Positions 43,384 through 52,376 of a stretch of 64,000 nt of DNA are shown one piece after another (position 1 is the first letter of the stretch; each line of letters opens with the position of its first letter). The DNA is from Lachnospiraceae bacterium. GTDB taxonomy: Bacteria > Bacillota_A > Clostridia > Lachnospirales > Lachnospiraceae. Both the position numbers and the translations under genes were made by a program. The notes beneath the pieces are model-generated. The model ran no database searches, was not told the origin of the DNA, and saw only the letters and a list, made by a program, of their open reading frames with translations. The DNA is taken from positions 310,001 through 374,000 of the forward strand of contig JAGAIR010000002.1 in assembly GCA_017626435.1 (NCBI GenBank), in the 5' to 3' direction.

Positions 43384-45228
43384 ATGAATTTAATTACTGC
43401 AGAACATCTGACCCATTCCTATACAGAACGCAAACTCTTTGATGATGTATCTTTTAGTCTGAATGAGCAGGAAAAGGTAGGGATTATCGGCATCAATGGA
43501 ACAGGAAAGTCCACTTTGTTAAAAATACTGGCAGGAAAAGAGGTTCCTGATAAAGGAACCATTGTCATGGGAAGGAACCTCCGTCTGGGTTACCTGCCAC
43601 AAAATCCGGTTTTTTCACCGGAATTTGATGTTCTGACTGCCTCCCTCCCTCTGGCAGAGGATATCTCCGGACACCCTATGGATTATGAAAGCCAGGCAAG
43701 AACCATGCTGACTAAACTTGGCATTGACAATTTCAATCAAAATATCACAGAATTATCCGGCGGACAGAGAAAACGGATTGCTCTGGTGAGGACTCTTCTG
43801 ACACCTTCTGATATCCTGATTCTGGATGAGCCCACCAACCATCTGGACAGTGCCATGGCTGAATGGTTGGAAAATCATTTAAAACATACTAAGAATGCTC
43901 TGATCATGATCACCCATGACCGGTATTTTCTGGACAGCATCGTCAATCGGATCGTGGAAATCGACAAAGGGAAACTTTACAGCTACAGCTGCAATTATCT
44001 GGGCTATCTGGAACGAAAAGCACAGCGTGAAGAAATCGAACTTGCCACAGAGAGAAAGCGCCAGAGCATTTTGAAGGTGGAGCTGGCATGGATGATGCGC
44101 GGTGCCAGAGCCAGGTCCACAAAGCAAAAGGCACACATTGCCCGTTATGAGGCGTTAAGGGATATGGCTGCTCCGATTCAGGACAGCACGGTTGAAATCA
44201 GCTCTGTCTCCTCCCGTTTGGGAAGAACTACTGTAGAACTGGAACACATCTGTAAAACCTATGATAACCATGTCCTGATCAACGATTTCACCTATTATTT
44301 CCTAAGAAATGACCGCATTGGCATTATCGGTCCCAATGGCTGCGGCAAATCCACCCTGATGAAAATCATTATGGGTCAGGTTACACCGGATAGTGGTACA
44401 GTAGTCATTGGCCAGACAGTAAAAATCGGCTATTTTTCTCAGGAGAATGAGGCTCTGGACGAGTCCCTGCGTGTCATTGATTATGTCCGGGAAGGTGGCG
44501 AATTCATTAAGACAGCAGACGGTTCTTCCATTACTGCATCCGCGATGCTGGAGCGTTTTCTCTTTCCGGGGGAAGTGCAGTATTCCCGCATCGAAAAACT
44601 TTCCGGCGGTGAGAAGAGACGCCTGTATCTGCTGCGTATCCTGATGGAAGCACCCAATGTATTATTTCTGGATGAGCCTACTAATGATCTGGATATTGCT
44701 ACTCTTACCATATTAGAAGATTATCTGGACAGCTTTGACGGTATTGTTGTCACCGTATCCCATGACCGCTATTTTCTGGATCGAATAGCAAAACGTATCT
44801 TTGCCTATGAAGAAAATGGCCATCTGGTACAATATGAGGGCGGTTATACAGATTATCTGAAATCGTGCCAGAAAAAACATCCCGGTGGAGAAGATTTTTC
44901 CGGCAGTAATCTGCGCCAGACAGATATTGTACAGGATGATTCCCAGAACCGTCCCAATCGGAATAACTGGAAAAATGACCAGAAAAAAAAGAAAAAAATG
45001 ACCTACCAGGAAAAAAAGGACTTTGAGACCATTGAGGCAGATATCGCAGAATTGGAGGAAAAAATAGAAGAACTGGAGCATCAAATCCTTCAGTCTGCCA
45101 GCGATTATGTGAAACTGAACCAGCTAACACTGGATAAAACTGCACTGGAAGCCACTTTGGAAGAAAAAATGAACCGGTGGATGTATCTGGAGGAGCTGGC
45201 TGACGAACTGGGCATGACAAAAGAATGA
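43384..45228 (+). CDS. ABC-F family ATPase with C-terminal coiled coil (Uup/EttA-like)
   Basis: A 614-residue soluble protein with two complete ABC domains and no membrane segments. Walker A GINGTGKSTLLK and GPNGCGKSTLMK, signatures LSGGQRKRIAL and LSGGEKRRLYL, Walker B LDEPTNHLDS and LDEPTNDLDI. The interdomain linker is long and basic (MRGARARSTKQKAHIARYEA), and the last 90 residues form a coiled coil rich in Glu/Lys. These features match housekeeping ABC-F proteins (Uup type) acting on ribosomes or in DNA/RNA metabolism, not the Lsa group. GGAGG precedes the ATG at 43384. It is followed by a cold-shock gene with its own promoter. Confidence 0.93.
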   Translation: MNLITAEHLTHSYTERKLFDDVSFSLNEQEKVGIIGINGTGKSTLLKILAGKEVPDKGTIVMGRNLRLGYLPQNPVFSPEFDVLTASLPLAEDISGHPMDYESQARTMLTKLGIDNFNQNITELSGGQRKRIALVRTLLTPSDILILDEPTNHLDSAMAEWLENHLKHTKNALIMITHDRYFLDSIVNRIVEIDKGKLYSYSCNYLGYLERKAQREEIELATERKRQSILKVELAWMMRGARARSTKQKAHIARYEALRDMAAPIQDSTVEISSVSSRLGRTTVELEHICKTYDNHVLINDFTYYFLRNDRIGIIGPNGCGKSTLMKIIMGQVTPDSGTVVIGQTVKIGYFSQENEALDESLRVIDYVREGGEFIKTADGSSITASAMLERFLFPGEVQYSRIEKLSGGEKRRLYLLRILMEAPNVLFLDEPTNDLDIATLTILEDYLDSFDGIVVTVSHDRYFLDRIAKRIFAYEENGHLVQYEGGYTDYLKSCQKKHPGGEDFSGSNLRQTDIVQDDSQNRPNRNNWKNDQKKKKKMTYQEKKDFETIEADIAELEEKIEELEHQILQSASDYVKLNQLTLDKTALEATLEEKMNRWMYLEELADELGMTKE

Positions 45229-45248
45229 AACATCTGGCAGGATCAGAA

Positions 45249-45277
45249 TTGACATCCTACCGGGAATATGGTAGATT
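45249..45277 (+). promoter_or_regulatory. Sigma-A-type promoter of the cold-shock gene
   Basis: TTGACA (45249-45254) and TAGATT (45272-45277), spacer 17 bases. This gives a leader of about 60 bases, in which cold-shock genes often carry regulatory structure; none is obvious here. Confidence 0.65.
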
Positions 45278-45342
45278 AGATTTGTTGCTAAACTTGTGTA
45301 ATCACAGGTTTCAAAATATTTTTTGTTTTAGGAGGCAGTACG

Positions 45343-45540
45343 ATGAAAGGTACAGTGAAATGGTTTAATGCAAAAAAAGGGTTTGGTTTCATTTCTGATG
45401 AGACTGGCAATGACGTATTCGTACATTTCTCAGCACTTCAGATGGACGGTTTCAAAGTTCTGGAAGAGGGCGAGAGCGTAGAATTCGACGTTGTGAACGG
45501 AGAAAAAGGACCTCAGGCTTCTAACGTAGTAAAAGCTTAA
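45343..45540 (+). CDS. Cold-shock protein, CspA family
   Basis: A 65-residue single OB-fold protein that binds single-stranded RNA/DNA. RNP1 is KGFGFI and RNP2 is VFVHF, preceded by the signature [13 protein letters not shown]. The end [10 protein letters not shown] is typical. GGAGG lies ten bases before the ATG at 45343. It is monocistronic with a strong promoter and a downstream bidirectional terminator. In this family one copy may be cold induced and another constitutive; nothing here decides. Confidence 0.97.
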   Translation: MKGTVKWFNAKKGFGFISDETGNDVFVHFSALQMDGFKVLEEGESVEFDVVNGEKGPQASNVVKA

Positions 45541-45654
45541 TTTGCAGAGGAAAGACACAATCAGGTTATATTCATTGCATAAATCATTTTAATTTTTATT
45601 GATAAAATTTATTTTTTTCTAAAAGTTATTGGATTTGCGTATGAGGTGTAACAC

Positions 45655-45690
45655 AAAGAGAGCCGGCAGATTTTTCTGCCAGCTCTCTTT
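45655..45690. terminator. Bidirectional terminator between the cold-shock and fucosidase genes
   Basis: AAAGAGAGCcGGCAG (45655-45669) pairs with CTGCCaGCTCTCTTT (45676-45690) with one mismatch around a six-base T-rich loop. It lies between convergent genes. The AT-rich 45541-45654 interval holds nothing else recognisable. Confidence 0.88.
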
Positions 45691-45739
45691 TACGTTTTAC
45701 TTTATTGCGATTTCAGATAATACGTTTTTTATATTCTGA

Positions 45740-47197
45740 TTATTTCAGTTTCATCCGGTATACTACCGGCATATCACTCTTTACAAATGGCGCATGGATG
45801 GTCATAGTATCTGCATCTCTGGTATAAGTTACTTCCTCTTCGTATCCAAGAGCTTTCATCTCCAGAATAATACCATGGAAATCCTTACTGTCATCTCCCA
45901 TGGAACGGACTATCACATCTGGTCCCTCCTGTTTCATGGCAATGATATAGATGTAATCTGCTTTACAGGTGAAACGGATATCGTCCTTTCCATAAGCCTG
46001 TCTGCCCTCTTCAGAGAACATCCCCTCTACACCTTCTGTGCTTCCTTCTGCCTGTACACGCCACGGATGGGTGTCATAGATAGCCTCTCCATTGACCTTC
46101 ATCCATTCCCCGATACTCTGAAGAAGCTGTACCTCCTCGTCACAGATCGTTCCATCTGCCTTCGGTCCTACATTCAACAGGAGACATCCATTCTTGCTGA
46201 CGATATCTACCAGATCCTGTATAATCTCTACTGCCGGTTTAAAACGGTTCTGCTCTGTATAGCACCAGGAATTATATGCCATAGAGGTATCCGCCTGCCA
46301 GGTAAATGGTTTTGCCTGGGTAAAATGACCTCTTTCCATATCCAGTACACCCGTGCCAAGCATCATTGCATCATGCTTATAGGAAATGGTGACCTGCTGT
46401 CCCCATTCCAGTCCACGGTTGTAATAATACGCTGCAAACTTTTTCAGATATGGCTTTACAGAATCATGCTGAATCCACCAGTCAAAATAAACCATGTTCG
46501 GACGGTATTTTTCTACCAGCTCACAGTTTCGTGCCAGCCAGTCCTCCATAAACTCCTGTGGAGGTGCCGGACTAAACAAGTCCTGATTATCCGGTTCCGG
46601 CATTGCCGGCCAGTAAAAGTCTCCCAGCTTCATTGGCTGTTTGATATCACTGTCAAACTCACATCCATGTCCCATGAAGAAGGAATGCTCTACACGGTGG
46701 TTAGACTCACAGAATACCAGTCCTTCTTCCTCTATGGCTTCCTTCAGCTCTCCCAGAACATCCCGCTTCATTGCCATATCCACACTGTTCCACTCACTGA
46801 TCTCTGTCTCATACATCTGAAAGCCATCATGATGCTCTGCTACCGGTGTGATATACTTGGCACCAGACTCCTTAAACAGCTTTACCCATGCCTTAGGGTC
46901 AAATTCAGGAGCAGTGAACATTGGAATAAAATCCTTATACCCGAAATCCTTATGCTCACCAAAAGTCTTTCTATGATGCTCCCATTCTTCCATATCCTGT
47001 ATGTACATATTTCTGGAATACCACTCATTATTAAATGCTGGTACACTAAATAATCCCCAGTGAATAAAAATACCAAATTTGCCGTTTTTCAGCCATTTTG
47101 GAGTCTCATACTGGGAAAGAGAGGCCCAGTCCGGTTTAAATGGTCCTTTTTCGATTACCTCATCTACAATTTTCAAATACTTTTCCTGTGGTGTCAT
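45740..47197 (-). CDS. Alpha-L-fucosidase, glycoside hydrolase family 29
   Basis: Removes terminal alpha-L-fucose from glycans with retention of configuration. About 485 residues: the (beta/alpha)8 domain has KFGIFIHWGLFSVPAFNNEW, TPVAEHHDGFQMYE, and the nucleophile Asp in NMVYFDWWIQH; a C-terminal beta domain follows after KNGCLLLNVGPKADG. There is no signal peptide, so it acts on imported oligosaccharides. The ATG at 47197 is preferred over 47203 by spacing from AAAGGG. It is coupled to a small HTH protein gene 15-20 bases upstream. No fucose-catabolism or sugar-transporter genes are adjacent. Confidence 0.93.
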   Translation of the reverse strand: MTPQEKYLKIVDEVIEKGPFKPDWASLSQYETPKWLKNGKFGIFIHWGLFSVPAFNNEWYSRNMYIQDMEEWEHHRKTFGEHKDFGYKDFIPMFTAPEFDPKAWVKLFKESGAKYITPVAEHHDGFQMYETEISEWNSVDMAMKRDVLGELKEAIEEEGLVFCESNHRVEHSFFMGHGCEFDSDIKQPMKLGDFYWPAMPEPDNQDLFSPAPPQEFMEDWLARNCELVEKYRPNMVYFDWWIQHDSVKPYLKKFAAYYYNRGLEWGQQVTISYKHDAMMLGTGVLDMERGHFTQAKPFTWQADTSMAYNSWCYTEQNRFKPAVEIIQDLVDIVSKNGCLLLNVGPKADGTICDEEVQLLQSIGEWMKVNGEAIYDTHPWRVQAEGSTEGVEGMFSEEGRQAYGKDDIRFTCKADYIYIIAMKQEGPDVIVRSMGDDSKDFHGIILEMKALGYEEEVTYTRDADTMTIHAPFVKSDMPVVYRMKLK

Positions 47198-47217
47198 AAT
47201 CATCTGCCCTTTCCTTT

Positions 47218-47580
47218 CTAATTTTCAATCTGGCGTTGGTAAACGCTCACATAATTCATAAGATGCTCTATCATCTGTTTTTCCTTGTTCTCCGGAATAA
47301 AGTCAGCAGCACGTACAGCCTGGACTAACAGTCCCAGTTCCTCTGTATCCATCTGTCGTTCCATCAAACGATAAGTTTTATCCTCTTTATTATAAGTAAT
47401 ATGTAATCCATACTGCTGCAAGGCATGGACATCCTCATAGATACTTTTCCGCTCTCCGGCAATCTGGTTACTTTCCAGCCACTGCAGAATCTCCTGCATC
47501 GTCACTCCATGCTCTGCATCCGTACGTTCCACAATAAGTTCCATCACTAACAGTATCCTAAGTCTGACATTTTTCTCCAT
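47218..47580 (-). CDS. HTH domain protein resembling WYL-regulator N-terminus
   Basis: A 120-residue protein. The N-terminal 70 residues form a winged helix of the HTH_11/DeoR type (RLRILLVMELIVERTDAEHG to IYEDVHALQQYGLHITYNKE), as found in WYL-domain regulators, and a helical tail follows. WYL regulators are normally about 300 residues with a ligand-sensing domain; here it is absent, and the gene stops with a clean TAA before the fucosidase ribosome binding site. It may be a local regulator of the fucosidase gene, or a natural short form. GAAAGGG precedes the ATG at 47580. Confidence 0.82.
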   Translation of the reverse strand: MEKNVRLRILLVMELIVERTDAEHGVTMQEILQWLESNQIAGERKSIYEDVHALQQYGLHITYNKEDKTYRLMERQMDTEELGLLVQAVRAADFIPENKEKQMIEHLMNYVSVYQRQIEN

Positions 47581-47599
47581 CGTATCACCCTTTCTCTAC

Positions 47600-48838
47600 T
47601 TAATCCCCGCATTTAACACGGATCAAGTCCATCTCCTCTGGCACCTCACTAAATAACACTTCTATCTTCTGCTGCGGATGTGGACAACTTTCTATTGGAT
47701 TCCCCCATTCATCCCGCATAGCAACTACTTTCACCTGTATGTCTGCTCCGTCCGGCTTCATCAGTTCTACCAGATCCCCAACACAGAATTTATTTCTCTG
47801 CTCCATCTTTGCATAACCATCCGGAGTCAGCTGGTTTACAATGCCCAGATAAGTATACTTCTTCACATAGGTGTTATTATCATAAATTTGTGACTCATGT
47901 GTTGTCTTTCCATAGAAAAATCCAGTGGTGTACTGGCGATAAGTACACTTAGATATCTCGTCCATATAGTAAGACTTCTTTGACTCATACAGCTCCGGCG
48001 AAGTGAAATAATCATCAATCGCCTGGCGGTATGTTCTCGCTACATCTGCCACATAAAGTGCCGTTTTCATCCGACCCTCTATTTTAAAGCTGTCAATTCC
48101 CGCATCGATCAGATCCGGAATATGTTCTATCATACACAGATCCTTGGAATTGAAAATATAAGTGCCTCTCTCATTTTCTTCAATAGGAAGATATTCTCCT
48201 GGACGGCTTTCCTCGGTAATATAATACTTCCACCGGCACGGATGAGTACAAGCCCCCAGATTAGCATCCCTTCCAGTAAAATAATTACTCAGCAGGCAAC
48301 GGCCGGAATAGGAAATACACATAGCACCATGAATAAATGTCTCTATCTCCAGCTCATCTGGTATATTTTTGCGGATTTCCTTAATCTCCGCCATAGACAG
48401 CTCCCTTGCTGACACAACCCTTTTTGCTCCCATCCGATGCCAGAACAAATAGGTCCCATAATTTACATTATTACTCTGGGTACTGATGTGAACCTCTATT
48501 TCCGGACAAATTTCCCTGGCTATGTCAAAAACACCGGGATCTGAGATGATCAGTGCATCCGGTTTGATCTCTTTTAGTTCCTGAAAGTACTCCCGGATAC
48601 CATCCAGATCTCTGTTGTGGGCTGTAATATTGGCTGTGACAAAAACCCGTTTTCCATATTGGTGAGCGAATGCAATTCCCTCTTTCATATCCTCCATGGA
48701 AAAATTCTTTGCCTTGGCACGGAGACCGTACATGTCCCCACCGATATATACTGCATCAGCCCCGTATTTTACTGCGATCTTTAATACCTCCAGACTACTG
48801 GCAGGAATCAAAAGTTCTGGTTTCTTATTCGCTAACAA
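47600..48838 (-). CDS. trhP: U32-family peptidase-like protein, TrhP-type tRNA hydroxylation protein
   Basis: In Bacillus and E. coli, proteins of this family (TrhP/YrrO/YegQ) are needed to make 5-hydroxyuridine at position 34 of several tRNAs, using prephenate. The 412-residue protein has AVYIGGDMYGLRAKAKNF, the U32 signature ETFIHGAMCISYSGRCLLSN, and cysteines in GACTHPCRW that may hold an Fe-S cluster. The start is TTG at 48838, with GAGGTGGAA upstream, overlapping the end of the methyltransferase gene by seven bases. The partner TrmR-like gene, which methylates ho5U to mo5U, lies directly before it, as in Bacillus subtilis yrrM-yrrN-yrrO. Confidence 0.88.
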   Translation of the reverse strand: MLANKKPELLIPASSLEVLKIAVKYGADAVYIGGDMYGLRAKAKNFSMEDMKEGIAFAHQYGKRVFVTANITAHNRDLDGIREYFQELKEIKPDALIISDPGVFDIAREICPEIEVHISTQSNNVNYGTYLFWHRMGAKRVVSARELSMAEIKEIRKNIPDELEIETFIHGAMCISYSGRCLLSNYFTGRDANLGACTHPCRWKYYITEESRPGEYLPIEENERGTYIFNSKDLCMIEHIPDLIDAGIDSFKIEGRMKTALYVADVARTYRQAIDDYFTSPELYESKKSYYMDEISKCTYRQYTTGFFYGKTTHESQIYDNNTYVKKYTYLGIVNQLTPDGYAKMEQRNKFCVGDLVELMKPDGADIQVKVVAMRDEWGNPIESCPHPQQKIEVLFSEVPEEMDLIRVKCGD

Positions 48839-49533
48839 AATTCCACCTCATTTCTGTTGCACTCACTGTCACAGGAAGCCTCCGGAATATATCTTGAAAC
48901 TGTAATCCCATCACCAACAGGCAGGATTACAGTATCCAGTTCCGGCGAATGAGTCAGATAATAGAGATATTCTCTCATACGCCCATGTATGGTTCTGTCT
49001 CGTCTTGTAACAGCGTATCTTGACTGGATGACATCACCATCCTGCAGGACATTATCTGTTACAAGAATACCATGTGGTGATAACATCTTCAATATATCTG
49101 GCAAAAAGTTCATATATTGTCCTTTCGCCGCATCCATAAAGATAAAATCATACTGCTTCCCCTGGGCTGATAAATCGCTTAGAACTTCTGTGGCATCTCC
49201 CTCAAGCAGTGTTATTCTGTCCATCTTGCCATATCTGCGAAAATTGCTCTTTGCCGCACGGATACGGACCGGCACTTTTTCAATCGTTGTAATCCCTGTT
49301 GTTTCTGGCACATATTCGCTCATCAGAATACTAGAAAATCCCACAGCAGCTCCTATTTCCAAAATATTCTCCGGCTGCACTAAACGCAGCAGAAAGCCCA
49401 AAAAGGACTGCATTGGCCGGCGTATGATCGGTACCTGTTCCTCTACAGCCCTTTTTTCCAAGTCCATTAAATGCTCTGGCAATTTCCACTCCAGGGCATC
49501 AATAAATATCGATAGTCTTTCATCAATGATCAT
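48832..49533 (-). CDS. trmR: SAM-dependent O-methyltransferase, TrmR-like
   Basis: A class I methyltransferase of about 233 residues. SAM-binding loop ENILEIGAAVGFSSILMSEY, acidic end of strand two TTIEKVPVRI, DFIFMDAAKGQYMNFLP and LVTDNVLQDGDV. It matches the catechol-O-methyltransferase-like TrmR/YrrM group, which converts 5-hydroxyuridine to 5-methoxyuridine in tRNA. The adjacent trhP-like gene supports that. The ATG at 49533 has GAGGG five bases upstream; the ATG at 49545, overlapping the MltG-like stop, is an alternative. The end overlaps the trhP start. Confidence 0.88.
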   Translation of the reverse strand: MIIDERLSIFIDALEWKLPEHLMDLEKRAVEEQVPIIRRPMQSFLGFLLRLVQPENILEIGAAVGFSSILMSEYVPETTGITTIEKVPVRIRAAKSNFRRYGKMDRITLLEGDATEVLSDLSAQGKQYDFIFMDAAKGQYMNFLPDILKMLSPHGILVTDNVLQDGDVIQSRYAVTRRDRTIHGRMREYLYYLTHSPELDTVILPVGDGITVSRYIPEASCDSECNRNEVEFC

Positions 49534-49541
49534 GGTTTCCC

Positions 49542-49973
49542 TCATCTCTTTGTCGTTCCTTCGCTGACTGTCAGCTGATTGATAATTTCCCCATAATCCA
49601 TACTGGTATTTAACAGATAAATGCCAGGACGGAGGATTATTTTTTCTGAATCCATCAGTTTTGTCCGAATCATAAAGCTATATCTGTTTACAATCAATCC
49701 TTTTTTCTCCAGTTTCTCAGAAACACTCTTTATTGAATCTGCAGCTTCCACCTGAAAAGCAATTTCCCTGCCAGGAGCCTCCTGCACTGCTACAGAACCA
49801 AAAATCTCATAACAGAATGCGTATCCCTTCTGGCATAAGGCAATCACTCCATACAGCAATAGCATAAATGACACAACGTAAACCACAGCAATTCCAACAG
49901 ATTTCAGCATCTTAACAGATATTCTATCAAACAGTGTTCTGCCCTCCATCTCATTTCCATTCCCATTATTCAT
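49542..49973 (-). CDS. MltG-like membrane protein without catalytic domain
   Basis: A 143-residue protein with one membrane helix (about residues 25-48) and a LysM-like extracellular domain of 75 residues (SIKSVSEKLEKKGLIVNRYS; MRPG-like ILRPGIYLLNTSMDYGEII). This is the N-terminal half of MltG/YceG, the endolytic murein transglycosylase; the catalytic half with its Glu is absent, and the frame ends at a normal stop overlapping the next gene. The position between yqgF/ireB genes and trmR corresponds to yrrL (mltG) in Bacillus, so it occupies the ancestral mltG site. It may regulate another enzyme, or bind peptidoglycan only. Confidence 0.82.
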   Translation of the reverse strand: MNNGNGNEMEGRTLFDRISVKMLKSVGIAVVYVVSFMLLLYGVIALCQKGYAFCYEIFGSVAVQEAPGREIAFQVEAADSIKSVSEKLEKKGLIVNRYSFMIRTKLMDSEKIILRPGIYLLNTSMDYGEIINQLTVSEGTTKR

Positions 49974-49985
49974 AGCAATCCCTGC

Positions 49986-50330
49986 CTAATCGTTCAGAAA
50001 ATCCGTTTCCAGATCCAGCTGCTCCAGAAAATAATTCTGTAAACTGCGGATCATCTGACAATATTGATGTTCTGCCGCCATAAACTCATTGGCAAGACCA
50101 TTTGTCTGTAAATCTGCAAAATCCTTTTGCAGTGCGTTGTTTGCCTCAATATTATTCCCATCATCCGACATCTGAAGTGAAATACTGCGACGACGGAACT
50201 CTCCAATCCTTCGGTAAATCTCGGGCTGCTTTTTCAAGTTTGCCAGAAGGCTCTGATACTGATTATACTCCTGACTCCGTTTCATGGTATTTACCAGCTG
50301 TTCCATGATTAACTGTGATTCATTATTCAT
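49986..50330 (-). CDS. YlbF/YmcA family protein
   Basis: A helical protein of about 114 residues with the Com_YlbF pattern (MEQLVNTMKRSQEYNQYQSL; FRRRSISLQM). In Bacillus, YlbF and YmcA form a complex that directs RNase Y in mRNA maturation and competence and biofilm control. It follows the RNase J gene by about 70 bases on the same strand, a suggestive pairing of RNA-decay functions. The ATG at 50330 is chosen for its GGAG box; the frame is open to 50342. Confidence 0.8.
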   Translation of the reverse strand: MNNESQLIMEQLVNTMKRSQEYNQYQSLLANLKKQPEIYRRIGEFRRRSISLQMSDDGNNIEANNALQKDFADLQTNGLANEFMAAEHQYCQMIRSLQNYFLEQLDLETDFLND

Positions 50331-50402
50331 TGTATTCTCCATTCCATCCCAACGCTGTCTCCCATCCGGACAGCGTCAGGCAAAACTCATCACAAACCTT
50401 CA

Positions 50403-52376
50403 TTACTCGACTTCCATGATCACTGGCAGGATCATAGGATTTCTCTTCATTTTCTTCCATAGGTAGTCACTTAGACTGTCCTTGATTTCTGTCTTTATCT
50501 TTGACCAGTCAGATACCTGATTATCCAAACATCTTTCCAGAGCAGCATACACAATATTTTTCGCTTCATCCATCAGGTATTCAGACTCTCTGACATAAAC
50601 AAAACCACGGGATACAATATCCGGTCCCGCCAGAAGCTGGTTGGTATACTTTTCCAAGGTAAGTACAATAATGATCAGTCCATTTTCTGACAAATGCTGT
50701 CTGTCCCGGAGTACAATATTTCCCACATCACCTACACCGAGTCCATCCACCATGATACCCTGTGCCTGAACCTTTCCTACCTTTGAGGCATGATGTTCAT
50801 CTATTTCCAAAACATCGCCGGAGGACAGGATAATCGTATTTTCTTTTGCCACACCCATTGTCTGTGCCAGCTCTGCATGAGCAGTCAGATGACGGTATTC
50901 CCCGTGAACCGGAATCGCATACTGAGGTTTTGTCAGCGCATAGATCAGTTTAATCTCTTCCTGGCTGGCATGTCCCGATACATGGGTATCCTGTACGATC
51001 ACTCTGGCTCCCTTTTCTGACAGTTCATTGATCACCTTTGCCACAGACTTTTCATTTCCCGGAATTGGTCTGGAACTGAAGATAACGGTATCTCCCGGCT
51101 CAATAGAGACTTTCCGGTGAATATTTGCTGCCATTCTGGACAATGCTGCCATGGCTTCGCCCTGGCTTCCTGTCGTGATCAGGACCAGTTTTTCCGGGGC
51201 ATAATTTTTCATCTGCTCCATATCGATCAACGTATTATCTGGTATATTCAGATATCCCAGTTCCGTAGCTGTAGTAATCACATTGACCATACTACGGCCT
51301 TCCACCACCACCTTACGGTCATATTTAACTGCAGAATCAACAATCTGCTGTACTCTGTCCACATTGGATGCAAACGTTGCCACAATGATCCTGTGCTTCG
51401 TATTTTCTGCAAAAATATTATCAAACGACTTACCCACTGTCTTCTCAGACATAGTATATCCCGGTTTCATGACATTAGTACTGTCCGCCATCAACGCCAG
51501 CACGCCCTTCTTGCCCAGTTCTCCAAACCTTTGTAAATCGATTGGTTCTCCAAATACCGGAGTATAGTCTACTTTAAAATCACCAGTATGGACAACAATA
51601 CCAGCCGGACTGAAAATAGCAAGAGCAGCGGCATCAGAAATACTGTGGTTCGTCCGGATAAATTCAATACGGAAGCATCCCAGATTAATTGACTGTCCGT
51701 ATTTTACCACCTTTCTCTTTACCGGTTTTGGTAATGTGTGCTCTTTTAATTTGTTCTCGATCAGCCCCATTGTAAGCTTAGTAGCATATACTGGAGCATT
51801 GATTTCCTTCAGGACATAGGGAAGTGCTCCAATATGATCCTCATGACCATGCGTGATAACAAATCCCTTTACCTTATCAATATTTTCTTTTAAATATGTG
51901 ACATCCGGAATGACCAGATCGATTCCCAGCATATCATCTTCCGGGAAAGAAAGACCACAGTCAACTACCACAATGCTGTCATCATACTCAAACGCCGTGA
52001 TATTCATACCGATTTGTTCCAATCCGCCTAACGGAATGATTTTTAATCCACTTCCGATCACGTCATCGGCTTTTACCTTGGTAGATTTCTCTGTCATTTT
52101 TTTAATTTTCTCAGCAATGGCCTTTTCTGCCTTCGCTGCTACATTTACAGCTTCTTCTGCCTTTACCGTCTTCGTTGTTCTGGTTGTCTTTGTCCTTTTT
52201 GGCTTCTCCGCTTTTTCAGTTTTTTCGGTTTTTTCGGTCTTTGTTTTCTCAGCCTTCCCCTTTTCTGTTTTAGCAGATCCTGCAGCCTTTCTCGTTCTTC
52301 TGATTGTTTTTTTCTCTGTATTCCTTTCTGCCTCTGCATTCTGCTTTACTGTATTGTTTTCAGTTTCTTTTTTCAA
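50403..52376 (-). CDS. rnj: Ribonuclease J with long basic N-terminal extension
   Basis: Endo- and 5'-to-3' exoribonuclease of mRNA decay and rRNA maturation. 657 residues: the first 108 are a low-complexity Lys/Thr/Glu region with repeated EKTEKTEK-type units and no globular pattern. The metallo-beta-lactamase core follows (LKIIPLGGLEQIGMN, ITHGHEDHIGALPYV, HTGDFKVDY), then the beta-CASP domain (ADSTNVMKPG) and RNase J C-terminal domain (DIVSRGFVYVRESE). Residues after about 110 match usual RNase J in length. The start is TTG at 52376 with AAAGGTAGGG upstream. The 290-base interval to DUF1292 has no gene I can support. Confidence 0.95.
   Translation of the reverse strand: MKKETENNTVKQNAEAERNTEKKTIRRTRKAAGSAKTEKGKAEKTKTEKTEKTEKAEKPKRTKTTRTTKTVKAEEAVNVAAKAEKAIAEKIKKMTEKSTKVKADDVIGSGLKIIPLGGLEQIGMNITAFEYDDSIVVVDCGLSFPEDDMLGIDLVIPDVTYLKENIDKVKGFVITHGHEDHIGALPYVLKEINAPVYATKLTMGLIENKLKEHTLPKPVKRKVVKYGQSINLGCFRIEFIRTNHSISDAAALAIFSPAGIVVHTGDFKVDYTPVFGEPIDLQRFGELGKKGVLALMADSTNVMKPGYTMSEKTVGKSFDNIFAENTKHRIIVATFASNVDRVQQIVDSAVKYDRKVVVEGRSMVNVITTATELGYLNIPDNTLIDMEQMKNYAPEKLVLITTGSQGEAMAALSRMAANIHRKVSIEPGDTVIFSSRPIPGNEKSVAKVINELSEKGARVIVQDTHVSGHASQEEIKLIYALTKPQYAIPVHGEYRHLTAHAELAQTMGVAKENTIILSSGDVLEIDEHHASKVGKVQAQGIMVDGLGVGDVGNIVLRDRQHLSENGLIIIVLTLEKYTNQLLAGPDIVSRGFVYVRESEYLMDEAKNIVYAALERCLDNQVSDWSKIKTEIKDSLSDYLWKKMKRNPMILPVIMEVE

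Noticed and set aside
45794..47053. 419-residue plus-strand ORF opposite the fucosidase gene
   Set aside because: Antisense shadow of a clearly conserved GH29 gene; Cys/His/Leu-rich composition and no ribosome binding site.
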